From the NCBI GenBank assembly GCA_022575985.1, contig JAKSXM010000007.1, positions 16,742,501 to 16,806,500 on the forward strand: DNA of 64,000 bases, written 5' to 3'. A model generated the notes under the pieces. The model saw only the letters and a program-made list of their open reading frames with translations, had not been told where the DNA came from and did no database searches. Shown here one piece after another: positions 1 through 14,300 of this stretch; the stretch's first letter is position 1, and each line of letters begins with the position of its first letter. The translations under genes were made by a program, and so were the position numbers. Source of the DNA: Anagrus nilaparvatae. Lineage: Eukaryota > Arthropoda > Insecta > Hymenoptera > Mymaridae.

Positions 1-1200
1 AAATAAATTTATGCAATTTTTTATATTTTAATAAATAGTAGGTAGAAAACTTTTTTCATGTTGATTATTAATAATAAATTGGTATATTTTTTGAAATATT
101 AAAATTTTAAGCATAAACATATGAAATATTTTAAGTTATTGCCGAATTGGATCTTAATCCCCCCCCCCGTTCAAAAAATTTTTTTTTTCAATAGGGGCTT
201 TTTAGGGATTAAAAAATTTAATTTTAATAAAAACATTTTTGAAACATACAAAAATACATTTTGGCGATTCTTTCTCAAGCCTATAGTCACCCCCTTTGTC
301 CAATAATGGAAGCAACTTAAAAGGATTTCGGTTTTTTTAAATTGACGCTAAAAGAGTTTTAGTTTTTTATTCTCATTGGCCTTTTAAGCTCTGAAAATAT
401 AAAGTGCTCATTTTAGACGGTTAGCGGTGGCAGGTCCAAATTTAAGAATAAGAAAAATTGAAATAAATTTATTTTTTTCTTAATAGTTATTTATTAAAAC
501 AAAGACCGAGTGGTAATCCATTAATTCCTAAAAAATTTTCGTGGAAGCTGTGTAGTTATAAAAAACCTCAACTTTGACTGTTTTGATATATCTGAACCTA
601 CAGATTCAAAATAAATAAGTTTTAGTGCAATATTGTAGTCTTTAAATATATAAATAAGTATGCAAAATGACAAGTGGCTTCATCAAGTAATTTTCGGTTG
701 GTAATTTGAGGGGTTATTTTGAACCAAATTTTGACCCATTTTTTAAAAGAATTAATACCCGAAAATTAGACAAGCCCTTGATACTTAATATATTATTTTG
801 AAACTAAAATTTTTTGGAACTTATTTTTTTATGTTAATATGAAACACGGTCATTGGAAATATTATTATCTCGAAAAAAGCCCTCCTACACAGAGAAAGGT
901 GGAAAAATTGACGTTTTTGGGAGGGGTGAGGGGCAGTTAAAATTGTTATATTATGCTCATTGGTTGTGTTAAGACACAAATCATGTATAAGTTTTTTGTC
1001 CATTTACAGTAAAGATATTAGTAATAAAATATCTAGTGGGAAGCAAGATCTGAAAAATTAGCTGAGTATCTCTCAGAATATTAAAATAATATATTTTTTG
1101 CTTTAACTTAAATTAAACAATACGCCATTTAGTTAGCAAATTATCATGTTCAATTTTATAAAAAGTATATTCTGTAACCAATGATTGTTGCAAAAAAAAA
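1..1200. other. no gene seen
   Basis: AT-rich sequence with homopolymer T runs, a C run near 163 and no coding signal I trust. The short open frames here are low-complexity. It lies downstream of the receptor gene. Confidence 0.6.
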
Positions 1201-1212
1201 TTAATTTTATTA

Positions 1213-1428
1213 TTTTTATTTTCAACTGTGGAAAATTTATCACTGATTAAATTTACGAGAACTGATCAATTGAAGTACTATATACAAGAGGCTAATTACA
1301 GTTTGAAGCCATACGTTTCTGCACTTAACGAGGATAATATTTTACAAAAATTGAAAAACGAGCCAATATTATTCAATACTCCGAATATAGATTTGAAGGA
1401 AATAAATAATTTAATATATTTTAATTAA
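1213..1428 (+). CDS. unrecognised small open frame, possible gene fragment
   Basis: A stop-free stretch ending TAA at 1426-1428. From about 1231 it reads as ordinary mixed protein (ENLSLIKFTRTDQLKYYIQ and on to a Leu/Ile/Asn-rich end), and its base composition is less AT-biased than the flanks. There is no ATG at the 5' side; the first in-frame start would be GTG at 1228. No domain is recognised. It could be a last exon, a transposon remnant or chance. Confidence 0.2.
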   Translation, partial: FLFSTVENLSLIKFTRTDQLKYYIQEANYSLKPYVSALNEDNILQKLKNEPILFNTPNIDLKEINNLIYFN

Positions 1429-2051
1429 TAATCTATAAATCAATTTTCGAAATTAAAAAAAAGTTGAAGCATTTACTTCAAAACTTTAAAAAATCCATCG
1501 CCATGCATTATTTGTAAATACTCATATTTTAGAGAAATACTTTTTTTTTAATTAAAATGTTTTGCTAAATTTTACTTCAATTTTTTTTAAAAGGCATATG
1601 CAAATGAAACAAATTTTTAAATAAACATAAAAAACTAAATGAAATAATGTGGACAGAAAGTTTCATAAAACGAATTAATCGTCGGAATTACAAATTAAAC
1701 ACCGTAAGCTAATTTATAAATATTTTATTTAAAAAAAAAACGGTAGTTGTATGTTTTATAAAAAAGTTAATTTTTCATCTTATTTTTTTTACTGTACGCT
1801 GAATTTGACATTTAAAGCAATATAAATTTCACAAAGAATTTATTTTTTCACTTTTTTAAGCATAAAAAATGCTCTAAAAAAAAAGTAAATAAATTCTAAA
1901 TGATGTGTAATATAATACAATTACCTGAAATAAGTCCACAAGATCGTAAAATTAAGTGTATTATGGATATCTCTTGTATGTTGAACATTAACGAGCGTCA
2001 CACCGTAGTAACTCTATCGACCTCAACGTATCTAACAGAACTTTCGCTATG
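1429..2051. other. 3' flank of the receptor gene
   Basis: AT-rich sequence holding the candidate poly(A) signal at 1839-1844. Nothing else is seen. Confidence 0.5.
1839..1844 (-). promoter_or_regulatory. candidate poly(A) signal of the receptor gene
   Basis: AATAAA on the minus strand, about 208 nt after the TGA at 2052 and the first such hexamer downstream. In sequence this AT-rich the motif is common by chance, so it is only a candidate. Confidence 0.35.
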
Positions 2052-2397
2052 TCAGCAAATTACCTCTTTACCATCAATTATTGCTGTCTCTGAGGAAATA
2101 CTCTTGAGCCGGTTTTGTGACATGGAACGTCCATTGGCTCTTTGACGACAAATCCTATAAGTAACTAAACATAATACACCAGATATCGATATAAAAGCAA
2201 GACTCAAGAGTCCAAGGTGAAGGGCTGGTAATCTTAATAAAATCGAACAATGAGCTAATGCTTCGTCATATCCTGTTGGACAATGATTAGTACCATCGCA
2301 CCATAATGACTTATTTATACATGCGTCCAATTCTGGACATCGATGCTCACAATCTAAAGACAAATGCAATCCTGCTAGAGTTGACGATAACGCAGGC
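2052..2397 (-). CDS. exon M: LDLa-like module, membrane span and cytosolic tail (receptor gene)
   Basis: Acceptor TTTCAG precedes 2397 after a 61-nt intron. It encodes a six-Cys LDLa-like module (967-1001) in which the last calcium-site acidic residues are partly replaced (NHCPTGYDE), a membrane span ([20 protein letters not shown]), a basic stop-transfer (RICRQR) and a short tail ending EVIC and TGA at 2054-2052. The codons GAG-GTA-ATT near the end also form a possible donor (GTAATT at 2061), so the tail could continue in an exon not recognised here. Confidence 0.8.
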
Positions 2398-5300
2398 CTG
2401 AAAATATCATTTTGGTTAATAAACGAGGAAATAGCAAAATCTTATAATTAAAACGTACCTTCTTGTAAGCTCTAACCAAGTTACAGTATCATAACCATCG
2501 TCATAATTTTTCGTTATATATTCAATAGTCATACTTCTTGATTCAACCGAGCCCATTGGTAACATTAATGCATTATTAGTAACGGACCAGCCGTCACTAA
2601 ATACTTCAACAACTGTATTTTTAATTGGTTTTGGACATATAACTAAATCATTATTTTCATATGTTTGGACGACAATACGATTTTTTGTTAAACATTTTGT
2701 TTTATTATCTTTCATTATTTCACCATCTAATTTAATATATAAATATTGATCTAGTCCTGGTTCTATTAACCATGGATGTGTTTCACAGTATTTCTAAAAA
2801 AAAAAATATTTTTATGTAAAAAAAAGAGCAATTTTAAATATTTTATCTTCTTATTTATGTAAATATAAATTATATTTATATATATATTTATGCATTTGAC
2901 AGATCTAATATCCCTTTTAAACTTTTTTTTTATATATATTTTTCATGAATTTTCGTTTCAAAAAGTTACATATTTTATAATATAATAAAAAAGAACGTTT
3001 ATATCGATTTATAAAGAAACTTTTTTTTAAAAATATTTATACATTATGAAAAGAAAAATTGACAAACGGTTTTTTATATATATAAAAAAGTATATATACA
3101 ATTAATTTAAATTTAATACAAAATAAATAAAAAATTACCTCATCTTCATTTTCAATATTTAATTGATTTTTAATTTCACCACTAGCAGATCTTAGTCTTT
3201 TATTTTCTTGACATTGTGTTGATTTAACAAAATCCCAAACTCCTTCGAAATATAAATTATTGTAATCATCGAGTGTATTCATTGATTTAACATTAAAGTG
3301 TACTTCAACAACATTTATTTTTGATTTAAAATTCATTGGTAATGAACGATTTGAACAGTAACAATCTTTAAGAACTGATTTTCCATTTGTCCATGGTACT
3401 TCCATTACCTATAAAAATTTTATTTTATTGTTTGATGTTATTGTTAATGAGGGTATGAATGTAAAATTTATTATAAATTAGAATTCAATAATTAGAGTAA
3501 TTTATTATAGGTATTAAGAATTAATGACGATCGTCATATTGAAATTTGTCCTGTATAAGTTAGATGGTGATCGATTCTTTTAATTTTTGGATCATTACTT
3601 TTAAAATTTTTTTCTTGATCGAAAAATAATTTTTTCTGTACAGTAGCCACGAAGAGATTCCTTGCTACTGTCGCAGAAAAATTTTATATGGCCCTTGTCC
3701 ATAAATAAAGAATGCCCCAAATCGCAGTTTACCATTAATTAACGTGCGATTTGGGCCATTATTTACTTTTCTGGACACGAGCCGTAAATATACTATTTAT
3801 TTACATTTAAATTTTACAATGTTATCTTATACAAAATTTCAAACAATCTATTTCTATAATTACTTTTTAACAGTAATTGGTAAGCACACTTACATAAATA
3901 TATTATAAATACACTATTTGCGTTCTTAAAATCTACTATTTTCACACCCCTGATTCAAAATGAACAAAAATAAAAATGGAAAACAAGTAAGTATTAGCAT
4001 AAAAATCTTCAGCAAATCATAAAGTTCTTAGTATACTGTCGTCGTTTTGAGTTACGCTTATTTAACTGTATACATTTGCATGCTGGCATAGCGTCTCTAC
4101 CTATTGTTCAAAATGTCAGTTACAGGGGTTTTTTCATGGCGATGACAGAGTAAGTAACTGGCTTGAAAAAAATACAAAAATAAAAAATAAGCTTTGGTCG
4201 ATTAAAATATTTTTCGATTGATGGGGTTGCTTAAAATATCGTTTTAACCCATGAACGCCTAAGCGACAACTCGTGGACAGACAAATATTTCGAAATTAAC
4301 TCTACGTTAGGGATTGATATCGTATTTTCTAGGAGTAATAGGTATAAAAACAAATTTTAGAAGAGGACTCAGGAAACCATGATCAAAATTACCAGCTAGG
4401 TAAAATTTTTAGCCCAAAATATTCATTTTCTTTTATATCAAAATTAAACTGTCTAGGGATGGTTGATTAGGTGCTAATGGGTTAATAAATAAAGTTTATT
4501 GAAATCATAAAAATATTATAATTCTTTTATTAAAAAAAATTTTTTTGATCGAGGTTAATAAATTTTCTCACCACTAATGCAGAAAAATTTTATACGGCTC
4601 TTGTCTCTAAATAAAGAATGCTACGTGCGATTTGGGTAATTATTTACTTTTCTGAACTCTGGACACGAGCCGAAAAAATATACTAAAAAGCTTATTTTTG
4701 ACCCTAGGGAGGTGGCTTTTTTTCCCGTTATATGCAAAACTACGATTCAAACCACGGTTCAAAATAATTGGGTTCGACTTTTGCATGCTACCTTTTTATA
4801 CAACTGCATGCAAAGTCAAAAACAATAAAAAATAGCTATTTTTACCAAGCTCGTTATTACGTGCCCTGATACCTTAAAATTTAAAAATATTTTTTTTGAA
4901 GAAAAATTTTTTTTTTTACTTTTTTGAAACTATTGTGCCGTTTGTAATAGCTTAAACGAAAAAAAAAATCAATTCACCCTAAATGGATTTTTTTTTTACC
5001 ACAGGGAAAAGCCTAGCGTTTGACTTTTGCACGCTGCATGGTAGATCAAAACCAAAATTTTATTTTTTAATTAACAGAATAGTTCAAATAGAATATTTAA
5101 AAAATACCTTCAATTATTTTTGATTAATAAATTTTTTCATATAAATTAAAATACGTTAAGACATTTATAATAACGAAGCTTCATAAAAAGTTGTATTTAT
5201 TTAATAATTCCATTGATAAAAAGCTTTTATTTAAACAAGACTTATATTTTAAAAACATTTTTCTTTTTAACTTATTTTCTATAATAATTAAAAAAATATG

Positions 5301-8300
5301 AAAAATTTATATTAAATTTAAATAAGTATATATTGAAATATTTTCATTTTATTTATAAACTCTTATTTTATCTGCAGACTGAGTACTAAGAGCTTTATTT
5401 TTTTTCATATTAAGTAAATATGCTTTACTTTTTTTATTCTATCATTTCTAATAGTATAAATATAAAAGTTGGAGAATTTAATATAAGTAGAAAACTTCGA
5501 TTATAGTCAGACATTATCATAGCTTTTGAGTTTTGAGTAACTTAGTTATTATGGACAGTAAAATCTGTTCCAATCGTTTTTTTAAACTTTGAACATGTTC
5601 AGAGGGAGGGGTTACCAAAAAAGTATTCTATAAGGGTAAGGGGGGGTGGTGAAAAAGTGATATTTTTAGCGTGCATGGATATTTTAAGGATAGATCAAAA
5701 TTAATTAAAATTAGTAACTTTGGGCTGGAACTGTGTCAGAAAAGTGCTAAAATATGCTTTTTTGGTGTTAATATTTTTCAAATATTTCTTGTTTTGATGG
5801 TCAATTAATAATAAAAACAAATGCAAATTATTCGTATGTGAATAAATGTTGACGTGACATGAATAGGTAAAAATTATTCATAACTTCTAAAAACTGAAAA
5901 GTGTTTTCGGCATAAACCTTTATTTCGTAAAGTCACTGTTTTTTACTTTTAGCTTTATAAAGTTTTCAACGAATGTTGAAGGTTTTTTGTTTCATTAATT
6001 CATAACATGGCAACTATTTTTTGTGAAAATAATTTGCAATGGACTACAACTACTACTATCTTAAGCCTCGCAAAACTCTGTTTGGAACATTTTTTATTAT
6101 TTTAGTAAGTATTACAAAAGAAATTAATGCTTTTCCAAAGAGAAAAAAGAAATTTCCGAAACAGTGAAATAATGTAAACACATATCTGTTACTCTGAACC
6201 CTATTTACAATCCAACTGTTTGAAAACGGTTTATTTAAATGCCCCTAGCATGCATACAAAATTAAAATCATTGTTATTTATGAAATTAATTTATTTATTA
6301 AATACGTTATATTAAATACGTTATTAAAGGTTACATCATATATTTTTAAATATTCAAATTTCAGATTTTAATTAATATTTTTAGTTATTGAATGTTTACA
6401 TCGATATGATTCCGATGTAAATAACCAAACGAAATTATATTTTTAGATTTTTTTTTTTATTTTTAATTAAACATGAAATTTATAAATGTATAAAATATGT
6501 ATGTTGATTATATTTAAAACAATATTTTCACAAGAAGATAATATTTTTTATGAATGGATATTAGGCTGACAGTTATTTTAAAAAGTTGATTCGATTATCG
6601 GGTTAGGGAGGATTCAGATGGCAAGAAAAATTTTTCCTTTCCACTATTCTTGCTTCTACTATATCAAAATTTTATTTTCTTTTATGGCAATCATTAGCAA
6701 TGAAGGGATGGAAATAATCATTGGAAGGGGAAGAAATTTCGCTTCACGTGAATCCTCTCTTAAATTAATTACCATTAACCAAAACAATAAGATTTAATCG
6801 TTTCTATAACAAAATACTTCTGGTTAGTCTTATTTTTTTGTACAAGTGTCCCCTTTAAAACGTCATAAAATTCAATTTTTTATCACTTATTCTCTCATCG
6901 CCACAATCAATCAATCTAATGGTAATTTTTGGTCAAGAATGACCAATTTTTAAATTGCTGCCAAAATTGCAATTTTCGATGAAAAAATTTTTTATAGTTC
7001 TCAAAAATTTTGTATAAGCACCAAGTTTCTAAAAATTTTTTACGCGTCTCATTTCCTTAAGTCGTTTTTGGGAAATGGCTTTTTAAAAAATCATAAAATT
7101 AGGACTGTGTCTTCAAATTATCATGTCTGTTTAACAAATAATTTGAATGGGTAGAATAAAAATTTTTGGAATCTTGAAGATTGTGTAAATTTATGAGACC
7201 TATAAAATCCATTTTCATCAGAAATTACAAATTTGGCAGAATTTTAAAAATTGGTCATTTTTAACCAAAAATTACCGTTTGGTTAATTGGTTATAGTGAT
7301 GAGAGAATTAGTGATGATCAATTGCAGTTTACGGCGTTTGAAAGGAGACGCTTACACCAAAATAATGAGCTCAATCAGTAGTATTTTGGATAAATTGTGA
7401 GGTTTTAATATTACATTGAAAATTACCAAAAAACAAAAATTTTTCACCCGGTAATTGAAACCCAAGAAACTTTTTAAATTTACTGCAGGCTCATATACAT
7501 ATATTATATAACCTTTTTGTACTCTTAATAATTAAAAATAATAATAATAAAATTTTGTATTATAGGTACCTTAACAGAAAATTCTTTAGATCCAACACAT
7601 TGAAGTCTACTGATGTCATCATTAAAAACACTTCGACAATTACGATTACCATTAAAAACTTTATTAAAACGTAATTTAACTATTTCATCATGTTCTCCTT
7701 CAAAACGATACACACACCTAGAAAAAAAAATTTATATGAGATATTTTAATTAAAATACAAGTTTTATCATCACAAATGAATAAAATAAATTTATAATTTA
7801 AAGGAGTTCTAGCTGCATATTAATTAAAATTTTATTTCACATAATTTAATCAATTAAAATGCACTTCTTGTTTGTAAAAAATTTATAGTATACATTTTGA
7901 CATTTTGAAATTATAATAAAAAACAATTGTTTTATAATGGAATATGTCAGATTGGTAATGAAAATAAAATATCATATTATTATATTAGCTTCCCATAACA
8001 TGTGATGTTGAAAACCCTGGATGCAGTCTTTAGCCTATAGTAGCATCAAAAGTGCTTTGAAAAACCTTTTGAAACGTCTATAAATAACGAAGAAATGCAC
8101 TCTACTTTTACAAGACTGCATTTTTAGGTAAATTCAACAAATATTCGAGTTTTCGGAACATAATATTTGAATTTAGCTCTCTTCATTTATGTTTTTCATC
8201 CAATAAAATTTCATGAACTTGTTATACTGCGCTAAAATTTTAATTTTTATTAACATGGAACATGTTTATAGGGAAGGGTCCCTAGAAATCTGAATATCAA

Positions 8301-11300
8301 GGGGGGAGGGGTAAAATATGTCCGATTTAGGAGGGAGGGTAAAAGTGACCGATTTATGAGGGGGGGGGGGGTCAAATGGGAGTTAAAATAATTTCGATTT
8401 AGGGACTTGTAATAACTGGTATTAAGGGACTTAGAATTTTTCGATTTAGGGATTGTGGGTTTAGAATTTTATCATCTTGTAATAGTGATAATTACAAGTT
8501 ATATAAACAGCGAATTCTATTGTAATGTTGCGTAAAATTTGCATTATACCTAGCCTTGTAAGTAAACATGTTTTAACAACATTAAAGTTTTTAACGCACG
8601 AGATTTAATTGCGTATATTTTATTATAAACTAATAATTTATTCCCAAGCCTTTGAATAATAAATAAATTTATTGACATATTAAATTTTAAAATACATTTA
8701 ATTATAGGTGTTTTAATTAATTAATACAGAAGAAAATAATATTTGTTCATCATTTAACCAGCTTATCTTTTATACTATAGCCTCTATAACAACATATAGA
8801 ATATTTAGATAAAGTAACGATGGTAAAATCATCAAATTATTCAAAGTTCAGCGCTCTTCTGATGGATTATATTATAGTGGAAGTTGGTCGTGTTCGAGTT
8901 ATTGGAATGAAGTCAGAAGAGATAAAGAGAGAAATTTATTACATTAAAGAGAAATAAAAGATAGAAAATAAAAGATATGATAAGGGTATAGTGTTTCTAT
9001 CATATATAGGTGTATGTATTACACTATATATATATATATAAATCTATGAAGTAGAAATTGCAAGTTTAATCGTTAACAGAGAACGAGCAAAAGCCCATCA
9101 CTCTTGTATATATTCACGATGCATGAGATTTACATTCAATATAACCGTACGTATTTTGTTAAAAGCCACACAACAAAATTTCTAAATTTTTCTTTTTTCA
9201 TTTTATTTTTTTTTTTTTTTCAACCCTTCATTCGGATATTTTTAATTTGCATTTCTATTGTCCATTCAATGTACATACATCGTGTATTTAACAATATTAT
9301 TCATTCTACACTTTTTTATAAGCTACTTGAATTAAAATAATAATTCATGTTTAACTATAAATACTAATTTTTAAATTTAACATATTACTCCAGTCAAATC
9401 GCAGAGGGGGGGGGGGTGTATTTTCACTGGCCAACATGAGATTTATATGTTTTTTGGGTCGGTGACCACGAAAGTCGGTGTCATTTCCGGGAGAAATTTT
9501 CAGAACACCCTTAAATTTGCAAAAACTATCCCCAAAAGGGTTTTTTTTTGATATTGCAAACTGAGTTTCTAGATTTAGCCAAGAACTGGTCTAAGAGGGT
9601 TTCTTGGATGGCTGATCATAGAGTTCCGCGATACCAACGCGATACCACAATACGATATTTTGAGTAATATCGATATTGGTATTGAAAATATCGGTTTGGG
9701 CCATATTGGTCTTGGTATTGCAGAGCTTAATATTGTATCGGTATTGGTAAATATCAAAATATCGAATTTAGAAATTTAAAATTTTTAAATGCTGATATTC
9801 TTTTTTTTTTTATTATTTTTTATCAATAAATCCGTAACCTCAATGTATTTATTTTTCTTTTATCTAAATTTATTGTAACCTCAATGTGTTGGTTTTTTTT
9901 ATCAAAATTTTTTGTAACATCAAATTGTTTATATTTCATTTACCAAAATTTTTTGTGCTCAATGGCTGAAATTAATACAGGAGTTTAGAAACTTACTTAC
10001 AAAACGTATTTTTTGTAATCGAATGATGAAACTAGTGAAAAAATTGGAATTGGTAATTTATGTCGTGATAAAAAAGTAGAAAAAAATGTAAAAATGAAAA
10101 ATAGAAATATTGGAAGTTTAATTATATTTTCTTAATAAATATGTTTAAAAAATTATTTTTTTTTAAACCAATACTACCAATACTACCAATATATCGACCT
10201 CTTTAATATCGATATCGTATCGAAAATAGGACATCAGTATTGTCTTAGTATTGTCTTGAAAATCGAGACGATATCGATACGATATCGATATTATATCGAA
10301 ATATCGCGAAACTCTAGCTGATCAAGACTTTGAGGTAATTTTTTATGAGTAATTAATATTTCACCCTTAAATTAGCAAAAACAACCCCGTTCAAAGTGCA
10401 AGAATTGCAAATGTGCCCCTTTTCAGGGGGGGGGGGGTAAAAAGTGTCGCTTCTAGGGATGGGGGGGGGGTCAAATGTACTTAGAAAAATTTGTTATGGA
10501 AGTCAGGGCCCGATCAGGACTTGATAAGCACAAGACATTCGAATACTCTAAGTTTATAGATCAGACTTTACTCCATTCAAATCACAGTTTAAGATGTTTA
10601 GTTAATGGCCGTCATGAGCTTTGGTCTAATATAGGTTTTATGGGTCGCTGATCACAAATTTTGGCACCCTGCCTACTAAAGATTGGCGCATCACCTTTAA
10701 ATTAGCAAAAACTACCTCTAAAAGCGAATTAATAAAAAATACCATTCTTGGGGGTAGTTTTTGCTAATTTAAGGGTGAAGTGTTAATTTCTCATAGCATA
10801 AAAAATGGCTCAGATTGCACGTAAATTGTATCCCAAGGCGAAGCTGGGGATGGCAATCTACAATCTGGGACATTCTTTTTTTACGGCCGAGGGCAAAACA
10901 TAATTTTTCTTCGTCAGTGTCAAGAAAACATGTATTTTCCAATCGTGCCGTGACCAGGAAATTCGTATACTTTTCTAGCTGCTTAAAAGAAAAAATTATT
11001 GATGACGTAAAAGTTTTAATCAAGGCGCCTCCAATGTCTTGCGTAACCCACTTTTTTTTTTTTAGGTCCGTGGATAAAAATAGGCTAATTATTTGTTTTT
11101 TGACCTGCTAAATCCGAATCTAGGATCTATTTTGACCTAAAAGTGGTAGATTAATTGTTATTAACAAATTATTGCAAAATTAGGCCAAAATTAAGCAAAA
11201 TCAAGTTGTAAATGTTAACAAGCTTCAAAAATTTATGAGTTAAGCCAAACTTTCTGATATACTTTAATTTGCAATATATAAATTTTTAATATTTAATACT

Positions 11301-14300
11301 TTAGATTCATTACAATTTTCAATTATTTAAACAATTTTTAAATGTTAATAATTACTTTTTTGGATCAAAACTGAGTTCGACACTAAGTTACATATATTTT
11401 TTTATACCCTAAATTCGAATTTAAAGCTCAATTTCGATAAAAATTATACAGGCGATTGTTTAAACAATTTGTGAATGCTAATTACTTTTTTGGGTTAAAA
11501 TAAAGTGCGATACTGAGTTATATGTATTTTTTCGTATCCTGAATTCGAATATCAATTTCAAAGAAAATTGTATTGTCAATTTTTTAAATAATTAAAAGTT
11601 GTTTGAACAAAATAATAAATTGTCCTCGAATTTTTCTATTTATATTTTTAAGATTCATCAAAGATTATTTATTGACTTGATTTTTTTATTAAAGGATGAT
11701 GAGTAATTTGGTGGGGATAATAGACATAAGAAACTATTACTCTCTCCTTCTATCATATTACTATAGAAGCGAGAACCTTGCGCGCGCACAGCTATACGAT
11801 AGCATTGTTAAATAAATAAAATTTTCGTTATAAACAAACCACCCTAGTCTAAAATAAATTGAATAATTATATTCTACGATATGTTTTTTATATGTTATAA
11901 TTTTTTTATCAAAAACTGTACTCAAAAAATACTTTAATTTTTTATTGTAAAATGTCGTCCCATAAGAATCACATGTATAAGATGCTCGGAGAAGCAAAAT
12001 TATTTTTAATTATTTAATAATGAAGGAGTCACCCTAGGATCTTCTAATTTTAAATATGTATTTTTTAATATGCTTTCTTGTTATATACCAACTTTTATTA
12101 AAATCTGTACTCAAACAAAAAAGGTGAGCAGCATCCTTAATTTTTTTACAAAACGAAAATATTTAAAAGCCCAGCTTCGCTGAGCACTCGCTCTAGTGAC
12201 CACACTAGTACCGAAACTTTTGCGCCCTTAATACTATAAGTGTATTCAATCTAATTATTGAAAATTAAGTAAATATTCGCCCCTTTAATTTTTTGTAAAA
12301 TTAAGCTTTATTTTTTATTAAGGGCATGAATAAATACATGTAACTTAGTGTCGCACTCAGTTTTAATCAAAAAAAGTAATTATTAACATTTACAAATTGT
12401 TTAAACAATTGAAAATTGTTAAATAATGAATCTAAAGTATTAAATATTAAAAATTTATATACTGTAACTTAAAGTATATCAGAAAGTTTGGGTTAACTCA
12501 CAAATTTTTGAAGTTTTTTAACATTAGCAACTGAATTTTGCTTAATTTTGGCCTAATTTTGCAATAATTTGTTAATAACAATAAATCTGCCACTTTTAGG
12601 TCAAAATAGACCCCGGATTCGGATTTAGCAGGTCCAAAACTTATATAATACACCTATTTTTATCCACGGACCTAAAAAAAAAAGTGGGTTATGAAATACG
12701 TTGGTGGCGCCTCGAATATATAATTTATTACAAGGATTCAAATTAAAATAAAATAAAAGGACAATAAAGCCCTTTCAAGAACTAATAAATTTTTTAATGA
12801 ACATATACGGAAAGAGGCAAGTAATAAATTGAAGGTATGAATAGTATAATTTAACTATATATTAAGTTTTTACATATATTAATAATCATCTGATTAGTTT
12901 CTTATTTATATAATACTAGAAAGTAATTTCACTTTCGAGAAAATTCTTTTTTTTTTTAATCTTAAAGAACGAGATAAAAAATTTAAAAATAATTCTACAA
13001 ATTTAATTTCATGAATTTTCGTAAAGTGAATATTGTTATTTAATTAAATCAATAATTATTTTAAATGAAAATACCTCCGATAAAATATAATTAAATTTTG
13101 ATGTTAGATTTACGTTATTTTTACTGGTAGAAATAAAATTTAATAAAATATCCGTTTTCAAATATACTGAAAAAAGGCAATTTAAGAATCAATCAATTAA
13201 GTCTGTCGTAAATGACATTTATTTAATAGTAAATGTTTCCGATAGCAAAAATCAACCACATCGTTCTTTTTTTATATATATATATATAATAAAGATCAGT
13301 TTATGAGGCTCATAAAAGGTTTCGAATGTAAAGCCAAGTAATGTTTTATGAACGTTAAGCTTATAAATGTGTTTCTCTATATACACGCATCATGAACTAC
13401 AGATAGGTGTTTTAATAGAGGAAAAACGTCTGCTTTTAAATAGTTTATTATCTTTATTACTCTTGATACATTAATTTCCATAAAAAACTAACCACAAAAT
13501 TTAAAAGTTCAAACATTTAATATTCCCTTTTGATAGTGACATTTTTATGAATCCAATATAAAAATTTTGATAAAAAAAAGTACATAAAGTACGATTATTA
13601 CCTTTTTTCTTTTATATGTATTTTGATTTTATATTTTATCATGTGTAAATGAATATTTTACAACGTTCAATCGAATTAATTGAATTTTTTATGAACGTAT
13701 CTATAAGCTTTTTTTCATTATACTTTGTCTAAATAACTTAAAGAGAATTTATTAATTAAAAATTTTTCATGCATTATTGAGTCTAGTAATTAAAAGTATT
13801 CGTGGTTACATTTTATTAAAAACTATAAAATTTTTAATTACTTTAATAGTTGCATAATTACTCTGTTAGATTGCTCTGTTTGAATTTTTACATTTGTTTA
13901 AAGAGAGATCGAAAAAAACACAAAAAATCCGCTCCTTTTTTACAACTTCATTAATTTTTTGCTGAAAATAACTCAACCAAAATTTATTTTTGCAAAATCT
14001 TTGTCATTATGTGTCTTTTCCAAAATTTATCCAAACAAAATTTCACCTATTTTGTAGAAAAAAATATTACATAAGTTTCCTCCTGCAAAAAATTAACGAG
14101 GTTGCAAAAAAGGGGTGGATATTTTGGTTACTCTTTGTTTGAAAATTTAAGTGAAGCAACCTGACAGTATATATATAGTTAAATTTTACTTCATTTTGAA
14201 AAATAACTCATGAAATTTGGTTGCTTACTATTAATTAATAAAAATGTTTTTTTTTTTTAATATCAAAAGAATGTATGAAGAATCTTTTTTTATATTTATT

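Noticed and set aside
10769..11111. Overlapping frames on both strands between MITE fragments
   Set aside because: They cover repeat ends and a T run; no domain.
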